From Perkinsus olseni (taxonomy: Eukaryota > Perkinsozoa > Perkinsida > Perkinsidae), in contig JABANP010000494.1 in the NCBI GenBank assembly GCA_013115135.1, positions 1-39,117 of the forward strand: DNA of 39,117 bases, in the 5' to 3' direction. This document shows positions 12,057-20,382 of the stretch, piece after piece. The notes under the pieces were generated by a model. It was not told the origin of the DNA. It worked only from the letters and a program-made list of their open reading frames with translations, and searched no databases. Each line of letters begins with the position of its first letter. The stretch's first letter is position 1. Made by a program: the position numbers and the translations under genes.

Positions 12057-12300
12057 TCACACCAGTGGTTCGACCGAAAATAATAATATCGAGAGACGGA
12101 GTAATACCGCTGCCAAGATTTTTCTATTGTATCCGCTCTGTTTCACGAGTATATTTTTTATACACCAACGAACGCGCCACAACCCCCTGGCTACTACCAC
12201 CGATAGATCTCCAACCAACTCCGCTGTGAATGCCTTCTCCTCCGCCTCGAAAGTTGGCTGCCATTTTTGATGCACGCATGAGAACAAGCTCAACTTGACA
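12057..12300 (-). pseudogene. degenerate exon related to the 26779-27529 gene
   Basis: A minus-strand frame contains the words VGDLSVVVARG, which match VDDLSVVGKG in the gene at 27.1-27.5 kb. The flanking nucleotides (GATCTATCGGTGGTAG) are also similar. No intact model can be built. Confidence 0.3.
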
Positions 12301-12664
12301 GGAAGTGACTACGACTCTTCCATGGAGGACAGCGGCAGTGGGTCGGGGCTGATGCAATACAGTCTTCGGCGAGATTCTTTCGGTCGTGGTAGGAAAGCCC
12401 CCGATGACCAACTGTATGGCGATTTAGCATGATAATCACGCAGCTGAAGAGTCTCGATCAACTCTGAGAATCTTGAAAGCCAAAATACTGAAGTTCTGTT
12501 AATAGGAAAAATACTAAAACATTTAAGAGTATCTTGGGAAGAGGAAAAACAAAATATCAAAAATTTCGTCAGCTTCTAGCGGCTTTCCTCATGCCCCGAT
12601 TGAAGTGCCTCCTCAGCAAAGGATTAATTCATCACTGAGGAACCCTCTAAGACACTCAAATGAG

Positions 12665-12782
12665 TGAGAAGTCTGTCGGTGGATTCGCCGTGATCAGCAG
12701 GGCTCACCAGCGGCTGCGGCGAACTGAATTCGCTTGGCTGGTTCAGACATGACACGCGGGAGCCCGAGGGAAGGAAAAGTCG
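12665..12782. repeat. dispersed repeat, partner at 16667-16772
   Basis: About 115 nt with GTCTGTCGGTG, then TGATCAGCAGGGCTCACCAG, then GGAGCCCGA, is repeated 4 kb away in the same orientation. On the minus strand both copies carry a GTGAGC 5' splice-like site. Only this copy has an ATG before it, so it could be a first exon or a non-coding repeat. Confidence 0.65.
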
Positions 12783-13296
12783 ATCACCAATACGGTCCGG
12801 TTGAACGTGGATAATACTTACAGATTTCAAGTTGAAAATTGCATCAGTCTTATCATGATTCCCCGTTCGCCGGCAGTGCGCACAGATCTCGCTCGCCCAT
12901 TATGCGTGCAGGACTGCACGCAGACACACGGCACCTCAAAACGCGAGGTTGGCTGGAGGTTACACACACGAGCTGTACGATCAACTATGACTGGTGCGAA
13001 TCACAGGGAATAAATGGAATGCCAATGGCATTATGCCATAGAAGCATCGGATTTGTTCAGCCTCCGGGCCGAACCGTTTTCTGCGTCGAAGAACCGAACC
13101 GTGGAACCAGGACAAATTAGAATTCGTGTCAGTGAATAGAGTATCATTGTTAGTGCATGATTCCTATTGCTTTCCGCTCGTCTTGGCGTGGCTGGCAGAC
13201 ATCGTCTATCGTGTATTCTAAGGTACGTACGCTTCGACATTTCTTTCGAGTTTGGTTCGATGGAGGCAGAGGCCATCGCTGCGCAACATGTATGAA

Positions 13297-13548
13297 CTAT
13301 CTTGACGCTCTCTCCTGAATACGTCTTTCATGGTAGGAATTAAGAGATGGCGGAAAGCGATTTTTCACATCCGACGGATGCCATCCGTCGCCAGCTCTGT
13401 AGTCTCCTTGCGCTCTCCCGTGAATCGCAGTTTCGTTAATCTTGTTTATTACTCTATTTCTGAACAGCCGTGCAAAGGAGTAATAATAAGCTTCAGAGTT
13501 TGAGGTTCCAATCGGGATCGCGGAGTATCGATCTGCTGCAGCTAGCAC
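13297..13548 (-). CDS. possible terminal exon, unidentified
   Basis: An 83-codon minus frame ends in TAG at 13297 and has protein-like composition (SNSEAYYYSFARLFRNR). A 3' splice site (GCTGCAG) could precede it. The DNA shares ATACTCCGCGATCCC with exon 7 of the secreted paralogues, but in a different frame. It may be a third, degraded relative of them or chance. There is no other support. Confidence 0.35.
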   Translation of the reverse strand: MLAAADRYSAIPIGTSNSEAYYYSFARLFRNRVINKINETAIHGRAQGDYRAGDGWHPSDVKNRFPPSLNSYHERRIQERASR

Positions 13549-13904
13549 CGCTGTAGCACTCCCTGCGTGACGATTTTTGGGAAAATTCTGTGTCGATTTT
13601 GAAAATCAGAAACGCAGCTCACGTGTGAAAATTAACTATAGTATCTGCTTAGTTGACTGCCTACATTAACCTTGACTGCACAGTACATGAAATTTCCTCT
13701 GCTGGAGGCGTCGGTTCAGGCGCAGATAAAGGTCGGCGGCATAGGACTGTGTCGCGTCCGAGATTAACAAGGGGAGGAGAGCGCAGACGCGAGAACGCGG
13801 TATCTCACCAGTGGTAGATGAGCCGATCTAGCGTAGCGGATGCCGAATCGCTCCGTCCTGTCAGTGCGTCATTTTTGTTATTTTTCCGCTCAATGAGCCT
13901 TGGC

Positions 13905-14063
13905 ATGAAACATTTTATCATTCTATATTGCCTCCTGGTGTCAATCCGTATTGCTGCGGTGAATTGTGGGCATAATGATGCTGAGGAGTGGGAGGAGAAT
14001 GTTTCTCTCGATAGCGTTAAACCGCTGGCCGAAGACGCACCACCTTACCGAGTGTTGCATTAG
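13905..14063 (+). CDS. short secreted protein, NC-EEW family, member 1
   Basis: 52 residues with a clear signal peptide (MKHFIILYCLLVSIRIAAVN) and an acidic mature part, C then EEWEENVSLDSVKPL. The same arrangement is found in the gene at 20037: an NC followed by an acidic run, EEW, N-V, and VKPL. ATGs in frame at 13893 and 13818 are possible; I chose 13905 because the hydrophobic core then starts at once. Probably exported. Function unknown. Confidence 0.65.
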   Translation: MKHFIILYCLLVSIRIAAVNCGHNDAEEWEENVSLDSVKPLAEDAPPYRVLH

Positions 14064-14244
14064 AAGCAGTCCCCTTTACAAGAGATGGTTCGTACCACTC
14101 GCTATCACAGGCACTCCGCTGTAACGAGGCGTGCTCCGCTATATCCTCATCCTTTTCCATCTCCATTATCAACAACAACCTTTTCCCCGCGTTGTTGTTA
14201 GCGGTCTCAGAGGACTGTGTATCCTGGGATGAGCCAGACTGTTT

Positions 14245-14463
14245 TCATTCCTCCAAGCTGAGCCTAAGGACCACGGTGTTGCTCCGCTCCGGTCTCCTCA
14301 CGGTCACGTTTAGCCCGTTGCTCGCAGGCTCAGCGTCCTCATTTTCTGCGAGCTCTGCTGCCCTCAATAGAGCGCACCACGCCAGAAGGCGTCCCTGTTG
14401 TATGGGCCGGGCCAGTGTTGGTTCGGGCGAAGTGGAGTCGTTACTGTCACTGAGTTTGTACAT
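14245..14463 (-). CDS. possible exon of an unidentified gene
   Basis: A minus frame starts with ATG at 14463, immediately after a possible 3' splice site (CCGTAG), and runs 72 codons to TGA. Composition is protein-like and acidic in the middle (AAELAENEDAEPASNG). The opposite strand also has a long open frame over the same bases, so only one of the two can be real. Confidence 0.35.
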   Translation of the reverse strand: MYKLSDSNDSTSPEPTLARPIQQGRLLAWCALLRAAELAENEDAEPASNGLNVTVRRPERSNTVVLRLSLEE

Positions 14464-15209
14464 CTACGGTTTGTTACCAAAACCTCGAGTGTTGTGTTCT
14501 CAGTCGGCGGGTCCTGAGCGAGATGTTTCTGAATCCTACGACCGCGTTGAAGTTCGGCGCGTTAAATGATAGTAAAGATTGGACGCTCGCCGTGTCCTAT
14601 CATGCATGCAGGCTGGGGTTCATCCTTCCATTCTGACTTCTCCTCCTTGGAGGGTTGCCGGTATCTTTGATGCGAAAGCAAGATCAACATGACAAGAATA
14701 TCACGCAGCTGAAGAGTCTCATAAATTCTGAGCGTCTTGTGAAAAGGAAAAATGCCAAGAATTTTGAAGCCTTGTGAAGAGGAAAATGCCAAAAATTTCG
14801 AAGTTTTGCGAAGAAGAAATATGCCAAAATTTCCGAAGATTTGTGCAGAGGAAAAAGCAAAAGTCGTACCATTTTTTTTCTGGCACAAATTTTTTCCCGC
14901 GCGCCTTAAAATCTTCTCTCCGCGGCACAAACTTTTCTTTACTGGCGCAACCTCTGCCCCCCCCCTAGACGCGCGCGCCATGCTCCTCTCCCGTTACTAT
15001 CTGCTCGCCCCTAGCCACGACAAGCTATTCTGGATGGCTCATCCACAATGGGCCGCCCCTACTCGACAGCCGGCTCGAGTAGGGTCACAAAAGGCTACGC
15101 GACTGTGCGATGTGGTATAAGTTGTAATTACTCGGGGTGCTATGCATGGTCTCCTCCAAACGCCGGCAAGCGAGTCTCGTTCTTGACGGGACTTTTTCCT
15201 TTTTTCGTT
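14464..15209. other. intergenic stretch with degenerate tandem repeats
   Basis: The stretch contains the 34-nt repeat block listed separately and a segment at about 14695 (CACGCAGCTGAAGAGTCTC) shared with 12430. No gene is supported. Confidence 0.5.
14736..14863. repeat. imperfect 34-35 nt tandem repeat, about 3.7 copies
   Basis: Units begin near 14736, 14770, 14804 and 14839, each with the pattern TTGTGAAGAGGAAAATGCCA followed by AATTTCGAAG. They are diverged at several positions. Confidence 0.8.
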
Positions 15210-15249
15210 TAAGGATTGCCATTGCAAACCCACGACACCGCAGCTCACG

Positions 15250-15312
15250 ATGAGTGTGAGCATACTAGTTATCATTACCCTTGTACTGGTCGCGCATATG
15301 GAGATGGGTTAA
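15250..15312 (+). CDS. 20-residue hydrophobic micro-ORF, copy 1
   Basis: ATG to TAA encodes MSVSILVIITLVLVAHMEMG, which looks like a bare signal peptide or single membrane segment. It lies in a directly repeated block of about 115 nt whose second copy (15413-15475) keeps the frame with one residue changed. It may be a real micropeptide or the first exon of a longer gene. Confidence 0.35.
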   Translation: MSVSILVIITLVLVAHMEMG

Positions 15313-15412
15313 TCATGGTTTCGCCAAATCGTGAATATTTCGCTCATGAATGACGGGTTCAGCTGTGGTACTCGAGGATTGCAATTGCGAACCCACGATA
15401 ACGCAGCCCACG

Positions 15413-15475
15413 ATGAGTGTGAGCATACTAGTTATCATTACCCTTGTACAAGTCGCGCATATGGAGATGGGTTAA
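15413..15475 (+). CDS. 20-residue hydrophobic micro-ORF, copy 2
   Basis: Almost identical to 15250-15312, with Leu changed to Gln at residue 13. The repeated blocks are 163 nt apart, so the duplication is recent. Confidence 0.35.
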   Translation: MSVSILVIITLVQVAHMEMG

Positions 15476-15492
15476 TCATGGTTTCGCCAAGT

Positions 15493-15528
15493 CGGACTTG
15501 GCAAGTCCGCGAGTTCGATTGAACTCGC
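15493..15528. repeat. two adjacent perfect hairpins
   Basis: CGGACTT-GGC-AAGTCCG (15493-15509) is followed directly by GCGAGTTC-GATT-GAACTCGC (15509-15528). The pair lies just after the second micro-ORF and could be a terminator-like or processing structure. Confidence 0.7.
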
Positions 15529-15690
15529 GAGACACATTTACATTAAGATATAAATACAACACCAATACTATATATAATGTAGTATATTAATGGTACCACT
15601 CGAGAGCACCCGGGATCATGTATCCTATGAAAAATACGAAATCTCTTTCATCCCCGTTCTAACAACCAAAACCATCGTGGACCGTTGTAG

Positions 15691-16083
15691 ATGAACCCGG
15701 AAAAGTACGCAAAAAAGCCCGGGCTGGGGATCGAGCCCGAGACTTCGTGCCGAGCTCTGGACGAGCTCCGCCTTTTGGTTACGGAGGCCTATTCCAAAGC
15801 TCTTCGAATTGCATGCCTCCCCTCACAAATCTCGAAGCGAATTGACGTGATGAAACACCAACAGCGCACACTAACACAAAAAAAACCAGTACACCACATT
15901 GTGTGCTTCATTGCATTCATCGTCTTGCATTTCATTGTTTGCCGCGGCTGTGCAAAGTGCGATAGTCAATTCTCTCTCTACTGCGGAGTTTCATGGGGTG
16001 GCCAGCATTGCTCCTCGCCTGCAACAGCATGCTGCGCGAGCTCGAGTCATTCGAACAAAGGTTCTGAAAACAAGAGCGAGTAA
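15691..16083 (+). CDS. possible Cys-rich membrane or secreted protein
   Basis: A 130-codon frame opens with ATG at 15691. A second ATG at 15850 gives a 78-residue product with a hydrophobic segment (IVCFIAFIVLHFIVC) followed by a Cys-rich tail (CRGCAKC, then ACCA). The first third overlaps a tRNA-like sequence on the minus strand, so the inner ATG is the better start. There is no homologue in the window. Confidence 0.4.
   Translation: MNPEKYAKKPGLGIEPETSCRALDELRLLVTEAYSKALRIACLPSQISKRIDVMKHQQRTLTQKKPVHHIVCFIAFIVLHFIVCRGCAKCDSQFSLYCGVSWGGQHCSSPATACCASSSHSNKGSENKSE
15706..15785 (-). other. tRNA-like sequence with T-run
   Basis: Read on the minus strand: a GAGCTC-GTCCA-GAGCTC stem-loop in the anticodon position, a B-box-like GGGCTCGATCCCC, then GCCCGGGC and TTTTTT. 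The acceptor stem does not close, so it is not a functional tRNA. Confidence 0.45.
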
Positions 16084-16089
16084 ATCATA

Positions 16090-17799
16090 CTTTCACGTAG
16101 AACGGCGAGGAATCACCTCAAGAAGCGACCGCCTGGGAGGGCTCACTGGCGCCAGAGTAAGCGGTGACCATACCGGAGAATGAGCCTGCGGAACAGCCGA
16201 TGATTCAGATGCTACGCCGAATTGGCCGACAGGTCTCAAATGAGACTCTCATTTCATCAAAGGCACATATCCGGCACAGGTCATTCATCTCCTGGTGCCG
16301 TATTCCCGGAGCGACGTGCGACCCCTCCAACTTTCTTTCTCCGGCCTCTTCTCACCCGAGAGAGAAAGCTGATCTGATTAATGCTGTCTTCGGAGTTCCA
16401 GAGAGTCGGAGAGCCGCCGTTGCGCTCGATAGGAGAAATGTCACAAAACCTAGATAGCGGGAGTGTCAACGACTTAGCCCCCATTAAGCGCCACCTTCTC
16501 CATCGGAGTCCCGAACTCCGCTGACGGACGCATCCGGGATTCTGTACGAACCGCCTCTGCTTTCCTCGTCAGCTTCCTCAAAATCCTCGACGATCTGGTC
16601 GGCGGCACTTCTATGGCAGAGATGAGCATATTTGTAACCCGCCAAGACATTCACATGAGAAGTCTGTCGGTGAATTTGCCGTGATCAGCAGGGCTCACCA
16701 GCGGTTATGGTGAACTGAATTCGCTCGGTCGGCTCAGACACGACAAGAGGGAGCCCGAAGGAAGGAAAAGTCAGTATGGTTTACCAGCATGGTCTGCGTT
16801 GTACGCGGATGATATTGGCAGACTTCATGAGATGTCATAGCAAAAATTGTAGTCGTCTCTCCTCAGTTCTAACTTCGGAACTCGACATAGGGAGTCGGGA
16901 GGCCAAGTAAAGAGGGGCCGCGCGCTGACTTGGCGCGATTGCGGACCGCTGGCTAATATAGCTACTCTGTCTGTTTCACGCACAACAACGGCTGGCGCAC
17001 AACGTTGTGCGCTGACCGCGCACAACGTCACGCTGTCTCCTTCTCACTGTGTGTTCGCGAGTTGTATTGGAAGGAACCGCGGTGGTGGGAAGTAGAATAC
17101 CGAGACAGCTACGCGCTTGTGCGTTGTGTGCTACCCACCATGCTTTGAAACTAACGTTAGATTTCAAGGAATCTCAACTTGAGAGTGAGTCTGAGGACTT
17201 TGAGCAAACTTACCGCTTCTCATCCCCATAGTGAAACGCCGTTTCAGAAACGGTCCTCCCTTAGTTGTTAGGAGTTAGTGCAACTCCTAGTTTCACAAAG
17301 GAGTTGGTGAGAGAGGCCCTATGTATGTTTCCCTCTCCTCGCGAGGCTCATGGGCTGTGTAAGAAATACAGCGCACGAGTGCGACCACTTCGACGCACCG
17401 AGGTCTGGCCGATGAAGGCAGTGGATGTCAACGAATAACACTGCCAAGACAGCCCTCAGTAGCGCTAGTGGCAGCACTGTCACCCTAGCACTTGAACTCA
17501 AACAGTTAATGCAATCGCCGCGTGTGATGTATTGAAAAAACACAAAAAGTCGAGACCGGGAAAGGGAGCCCTCTCGGAGAGAGAACCATGCAACAACGTA
17601 GGTAAAAGTTGTTGATGACTTCAGAAAAAAGGGGATTGACCAGGGCAGTGCACGACTAAGACATCTCACATGTCACATTTGAAAGACTGTCCCACGAGGC
17701 CTAGAAGCCTGGAGCTGCAGTCAGGCCATACTCAGGCAGGCGCCTTGGATACAGTACTCAATAACACTGGGCTGCCTCTCCTCGCTTCACCTAAGGCAT
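16090..17799. other. sparse stretch, no confident gene
   Basis: It holds the 16667-16772 repeat, a perfect 18-nt palindrome at 16995-17012 (GCGCACAAC/GTTGTGCGC), and weak open frames (16164-16457 plus, 17319-17669 minus) without supporting splice sites. A minus frame at about 16,490-16,625 has an acidic composition and could be a terminal exon. Confidence 0.4.
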
Positions 17800-18408
17800 T
17801 CAATGCTGAACGTCAGATACCTCCACGCCACGGAGGAGTACTCGCTTGTCATTGGCATGAGCCGGAGGGCTCATTGGTTCCTCACCAAGGCTCGAGTGCG
17901 GATCATGCTCAGGTGGTTGAGCAGAGTCGGCCGGCAGACCAGCGTGTGGTGACGAATCGAAGTCGGGTGGCGGTGGTGGTGGAAGCCAGTCAGGCAGCAG
18001 ACCAGCGTCTGATGACAACTCAGAGTCGGGTGGTGGTGGTGGAAGCCAGTCAGGCAGCAGACCAGCGTCTGATGACAACTCAGAGTCGGGTGGTGGTGGT
18101 GGAAGCCAGTCAGGCAGCAGATCAGCGTCTGATGACAACTCAGAGTCGGGTGGTGGTGGTGGAAGCCAGTCAGGCAGCAGACCAGCGTCTGATGACAACT
18201 CAGAGTCGGGTGGTGGTGGTGGAAGCCAGTCAGGCAGCAGATTAGGATCTGATGACCGATCAAAGTCGGGTGGCGGTGCAAGATAGTTAGACGGCGGATC
18301 TAAGTCCGTTGGCGGAACATGGTCAGACGGTGAGCCAGCAAGCTCGCCAACCGCGTCACAATAGCCAATAGCCACCAGCAAGCACAGCAAGCGCAGCAGA
18401 AGGTTCAT
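17800..18408 (-). CDS. secreted Pro-rich tandem-repeat protein
   Basis: 202 residues. The signal peptide is MNLLLRLLCLLVAIGYC. It is followed by repeats of 20 residues (LLPDWLPPPPPDSELSSDAG), about four perfect units plus diverged ends, and a hydrophilic tail. The start at 18408 is supported by the related gene at 38702, which shares the upstream GCGTCATGA and the pattern MxLLLxxxCLLVAIxYC. The 13-base motif variant TGTGCATACGTGC lies 55 nt upstream. The strings of five prolines alternating with acidic and Ser residues suggest an extended surface or secreted polymer-like protein. An in-frame extension upstream to 18573 exists but would bury the signal peptide. Confidence 0.8.
   Translation of the reverse strand: MNLLLRLLCLLVAIGYCDAVGELAGSPSDHVPPTDLDPPSNYLAPPPDFDRSSDPNLLPDWLPPPPPDSELSSDAGLLPDWLPPPPPDSELSSDADLLPDWLPPPPPDSELSSDAGLLPDWLPPPPPDSELSSDAGLLPDWLPPPPPPDFDSSPHAGLPADSAQPPEHDPHSSLGEEPMSPPAHANDKRVLLRGVEVSDVQH
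17978..18245 (-). repeat. 60-nt tandem repeat, about 4.5 units
   Basis: Exact 60-nt periodicity; the full units differ at only about one base. It encodes the 20-residue protein repeat of the gene at 17800-18408 and must be a recent expansion, likely variable in copy number. Confidence 0.95.
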
Positions 18409-18463
18409 GACGCGAGCTACTAAGGAAAAACGGATGAACAGAGAGCGGGCGGTTGGGGATTCC

Positions 18464-18476
18464 GCACGTATGCACA
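18464..18476 (-). promoter_or_regulatory. 13-base upstream motif, variant TGTGCATACGTGC
   Basis: It lies 55 nt before the ATG of the Pro-rich secreted gene. The related gene at 38702 has the exact motif 54 nt upstream. Confidence 0.7.
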
Positions 18477-18494
18477 CGGCGGAATGAGCGAGTA

Positions 18495-18693
18495 GCACTA
18501 TAGTGACAGCTAAAGTATACGCTACGTAACAGCTACATCCCGGTTCAGGGCAACTCAGCTTCAAGGCTTTCATCGCTGCGCAGCGCAGCGATGAAGCTCA
18601 ACCTGTGAAAGCCCGTGCACCATAGTGACAATATAGTGACGACTATAGTGTTAGCTATGTAACAGCTACAGTATGGTTCAGTACTACTCAGCT
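18495..18693. repeat. direct repeat flanking a 23-nt palindrome
   Basis: 18495-18562 and 18630-18693 share ACTATAGTG, GTAACAGCTACA, GGTTCAG and ACTCAGCT in order. Between them, 18571-18593 is a perfect palindrome with a single-base centre (CATCGCTGCGC-A-GCGCAGCGATG). Confidence 0.75.
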
Positions 18694-18699
18694 CGTAGT

Positions 18700-19900
18700 T
18701 TACTGCTACTACGTATCATTTGTATCAGGCAGCCGTCTGACTTCTCTATGCGCCCTGCACTCGCGTGCATGAGTATACGTGTTACACTAAGCTTAGCTTA
18801 GCTCAGTAATCTGTAAATCACATTATTGCTTAGCCTCTATCCAGTCCAAATTTACCTTTCTTTGAGCCCCGTCTCAAATAGCCACACTGTACTGAGTTAT
18901 AGTGCAAATAACCCTTCACTGCTACTGCGTATCATTGGAACCCAAACTTCACAAATTTCGTGACGTGAGCCACGTCACCTCACTCCCCGGGGCTAGCCCA
19001 ATAGTCTTGTTCATTGCTTCTGGGATCAATCTTTCACGTTCGTCATTTTGGGATCTCGGTGAAACCTCTGGCCTCCGAGTTGTGGCAGGGTGCGAGTCCG
19101 CCTTCGACCGCCATCAGCGGCGGGGAAGGGGTGACACGCAAGGCACACCAGGATCATGCTGGGTCGGCAGACTCCCGGCGAAACCCAGCGTGCTCCTGGG
19201 ACTTACATCGGAGACCTCGGTTAGAAAAAGGAAGAAGAGGGGAGTGCCGAACCACGGCGAGCCTCTTCCAGACAAGAGCACTATTGCTCTCTTACTCCAT
19301 TCCCCAACGCACTCAAACATGGAAACATGGTGGAATTACCTCCTCAGTGATCGCTTACCACGCCTTCTACCCTGTTGAGCACCAGTAATGGCACAACTAC
19401 ATGGCTAAACCTCGCCGTGACGTACGATTCGGTGACATCGTCGGCGTGACGTCGTCACGTCACGTCACGTCACGCCAGGCCGACAGTCCCGAGTGACCGC
19501 GGGAGGCCTAGGCTTAGTCCTTATTCGCAAGCATCGAAGGCCTATGCCAAGAGAGAATCTCTGGGATTCATCTGAATCTCTCAAGGCTTCTCTTTGGTAT
19601 CATCCTCGATACTCTCGCCGACTCAGTTCTCCCAATGGTTCATATTTGTATTAGCTTTAGGAACTGAGCTGCTAGCTTGCCTTTCATAGACCATCAATCG
19701 ACGACCAGATCACGGTCTCGAGTACGTCCGACCACCCCATAAAGCTGCTTCGTCCACAGAAGACATTTCCTCATCACTTTCGGCGAGCGAGGAGTGATGT
19801 TCATTCTTGCCGTCCTCCACGGCTACAGAACGCATGCACGGAGCTCAGCTAGCGAGAACGCATGCACATAGCTTTTCATCCGCGAGGCTGGGCACACGCT
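18700..19900. other. stretch without a confident gene; structured element and microsatellite
   Basis: 19148-19199 forms a near-perfect 16-bp stem with a 20-nt loop. About 19446-19475 is a GTCAC microsatellite. The overlapping open frames at 18902-19378 and 19014-19388 lack splice support. Confidence 0.5.
19148..19199. ncRNA. strong hairpin, possible structured RNA
   Basis: CCAGGATCATGCTGGG pairs with CCCAGCGTGCTCCTGG around a 20-nt loop. Fourteen of 16 positions are Watson-Crick pairs, one more is a wobble and one is a mismatch. I cannot match it to a known RNA family. Confidence 0.3.
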
Positions 19901-20036
19901 AATGCTTTTTCAAAGCATCCTCGAAAAATTACTCGTGTACAACAGTGAACACGTTCTTTTCTCTGTCAAACCGTTTCTCGCAGACAGCGCTCTCGAGAAC
20001 AGTAAAACTTCGTTGCAGCTAATTTTCCAAAGCGCC

Positions 20037-20168
20037 ATGAACTTTCTTCTATTTCTGTACTTCCTGCTGCTGTTCACCGAGCACGTTGAAGCCAATTGTT
20101 CGAATGATGATGAGGAATGGGAGGTCAACGTCGTCCTCGAAGATGTGAAGCCTCTACCGGTGGACTAG
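20037..20168 (+). CDS. short secreted protein, NC-EEW family, member 2
   Basis: 43 residues with a strong signal peptide (MNFLLFLYFLLLFTEHVEAN) and an acidic mature part containing EEWEVNVVLEDVKPLPVD. This matches the gene at 13905 in order and spacing (NC, acidic run, EEWE, N-V, L, V-K-P-L). An in-frame ATG at 19902 exists but would place 45 residues before the signal. Two reverse-oriented motif copies (GCATGCAC, at about 19833-19840 and 19861-19868) lie upstream. Confidence 0.65.
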   Translation: MNFLLFLYFLLLFTEHVEANCSNDDEEWEVNVVLEDVKPLPVD

Positions 20169-20382
20169 GGCGCTGAAGCAGGTTCGATTCGTCTGAGCCC
20201 TTCATGACAATCGCATAGGGTTGGTGTGTTCACAGCCGGGAGGTGTCCGTTCACGACTGACGGTTAACAGCAGCTTCGCGTAGCGTGCATTAGCCGGCAG
20301 ATATTCCTAGATTTCTATCGTAACTATCAGCAGCCTTCTTTCAGCGTTGTTGTTCAGTATACCGGCGTGAAGCACTATTCAT

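Noticed and set aside
15706..15785. A functional tRNA gene on the minus strand
   Set aside because: No matching acceptor arms and no proper D-arm; only tRNA-like.
17871..18281. 136-residue His/Cys-rich frame on the minus strand
   Set aside because: A shadow of the Pro-rich repeat gene in another frame; it has no signal peptide and no conserved start.
18902..19388. Overlapping plus-strand frames of 158 and 124 codons
   Set aside because: They cover a structured hairpin, have no credible start or splice context, and both are open over the same bases.
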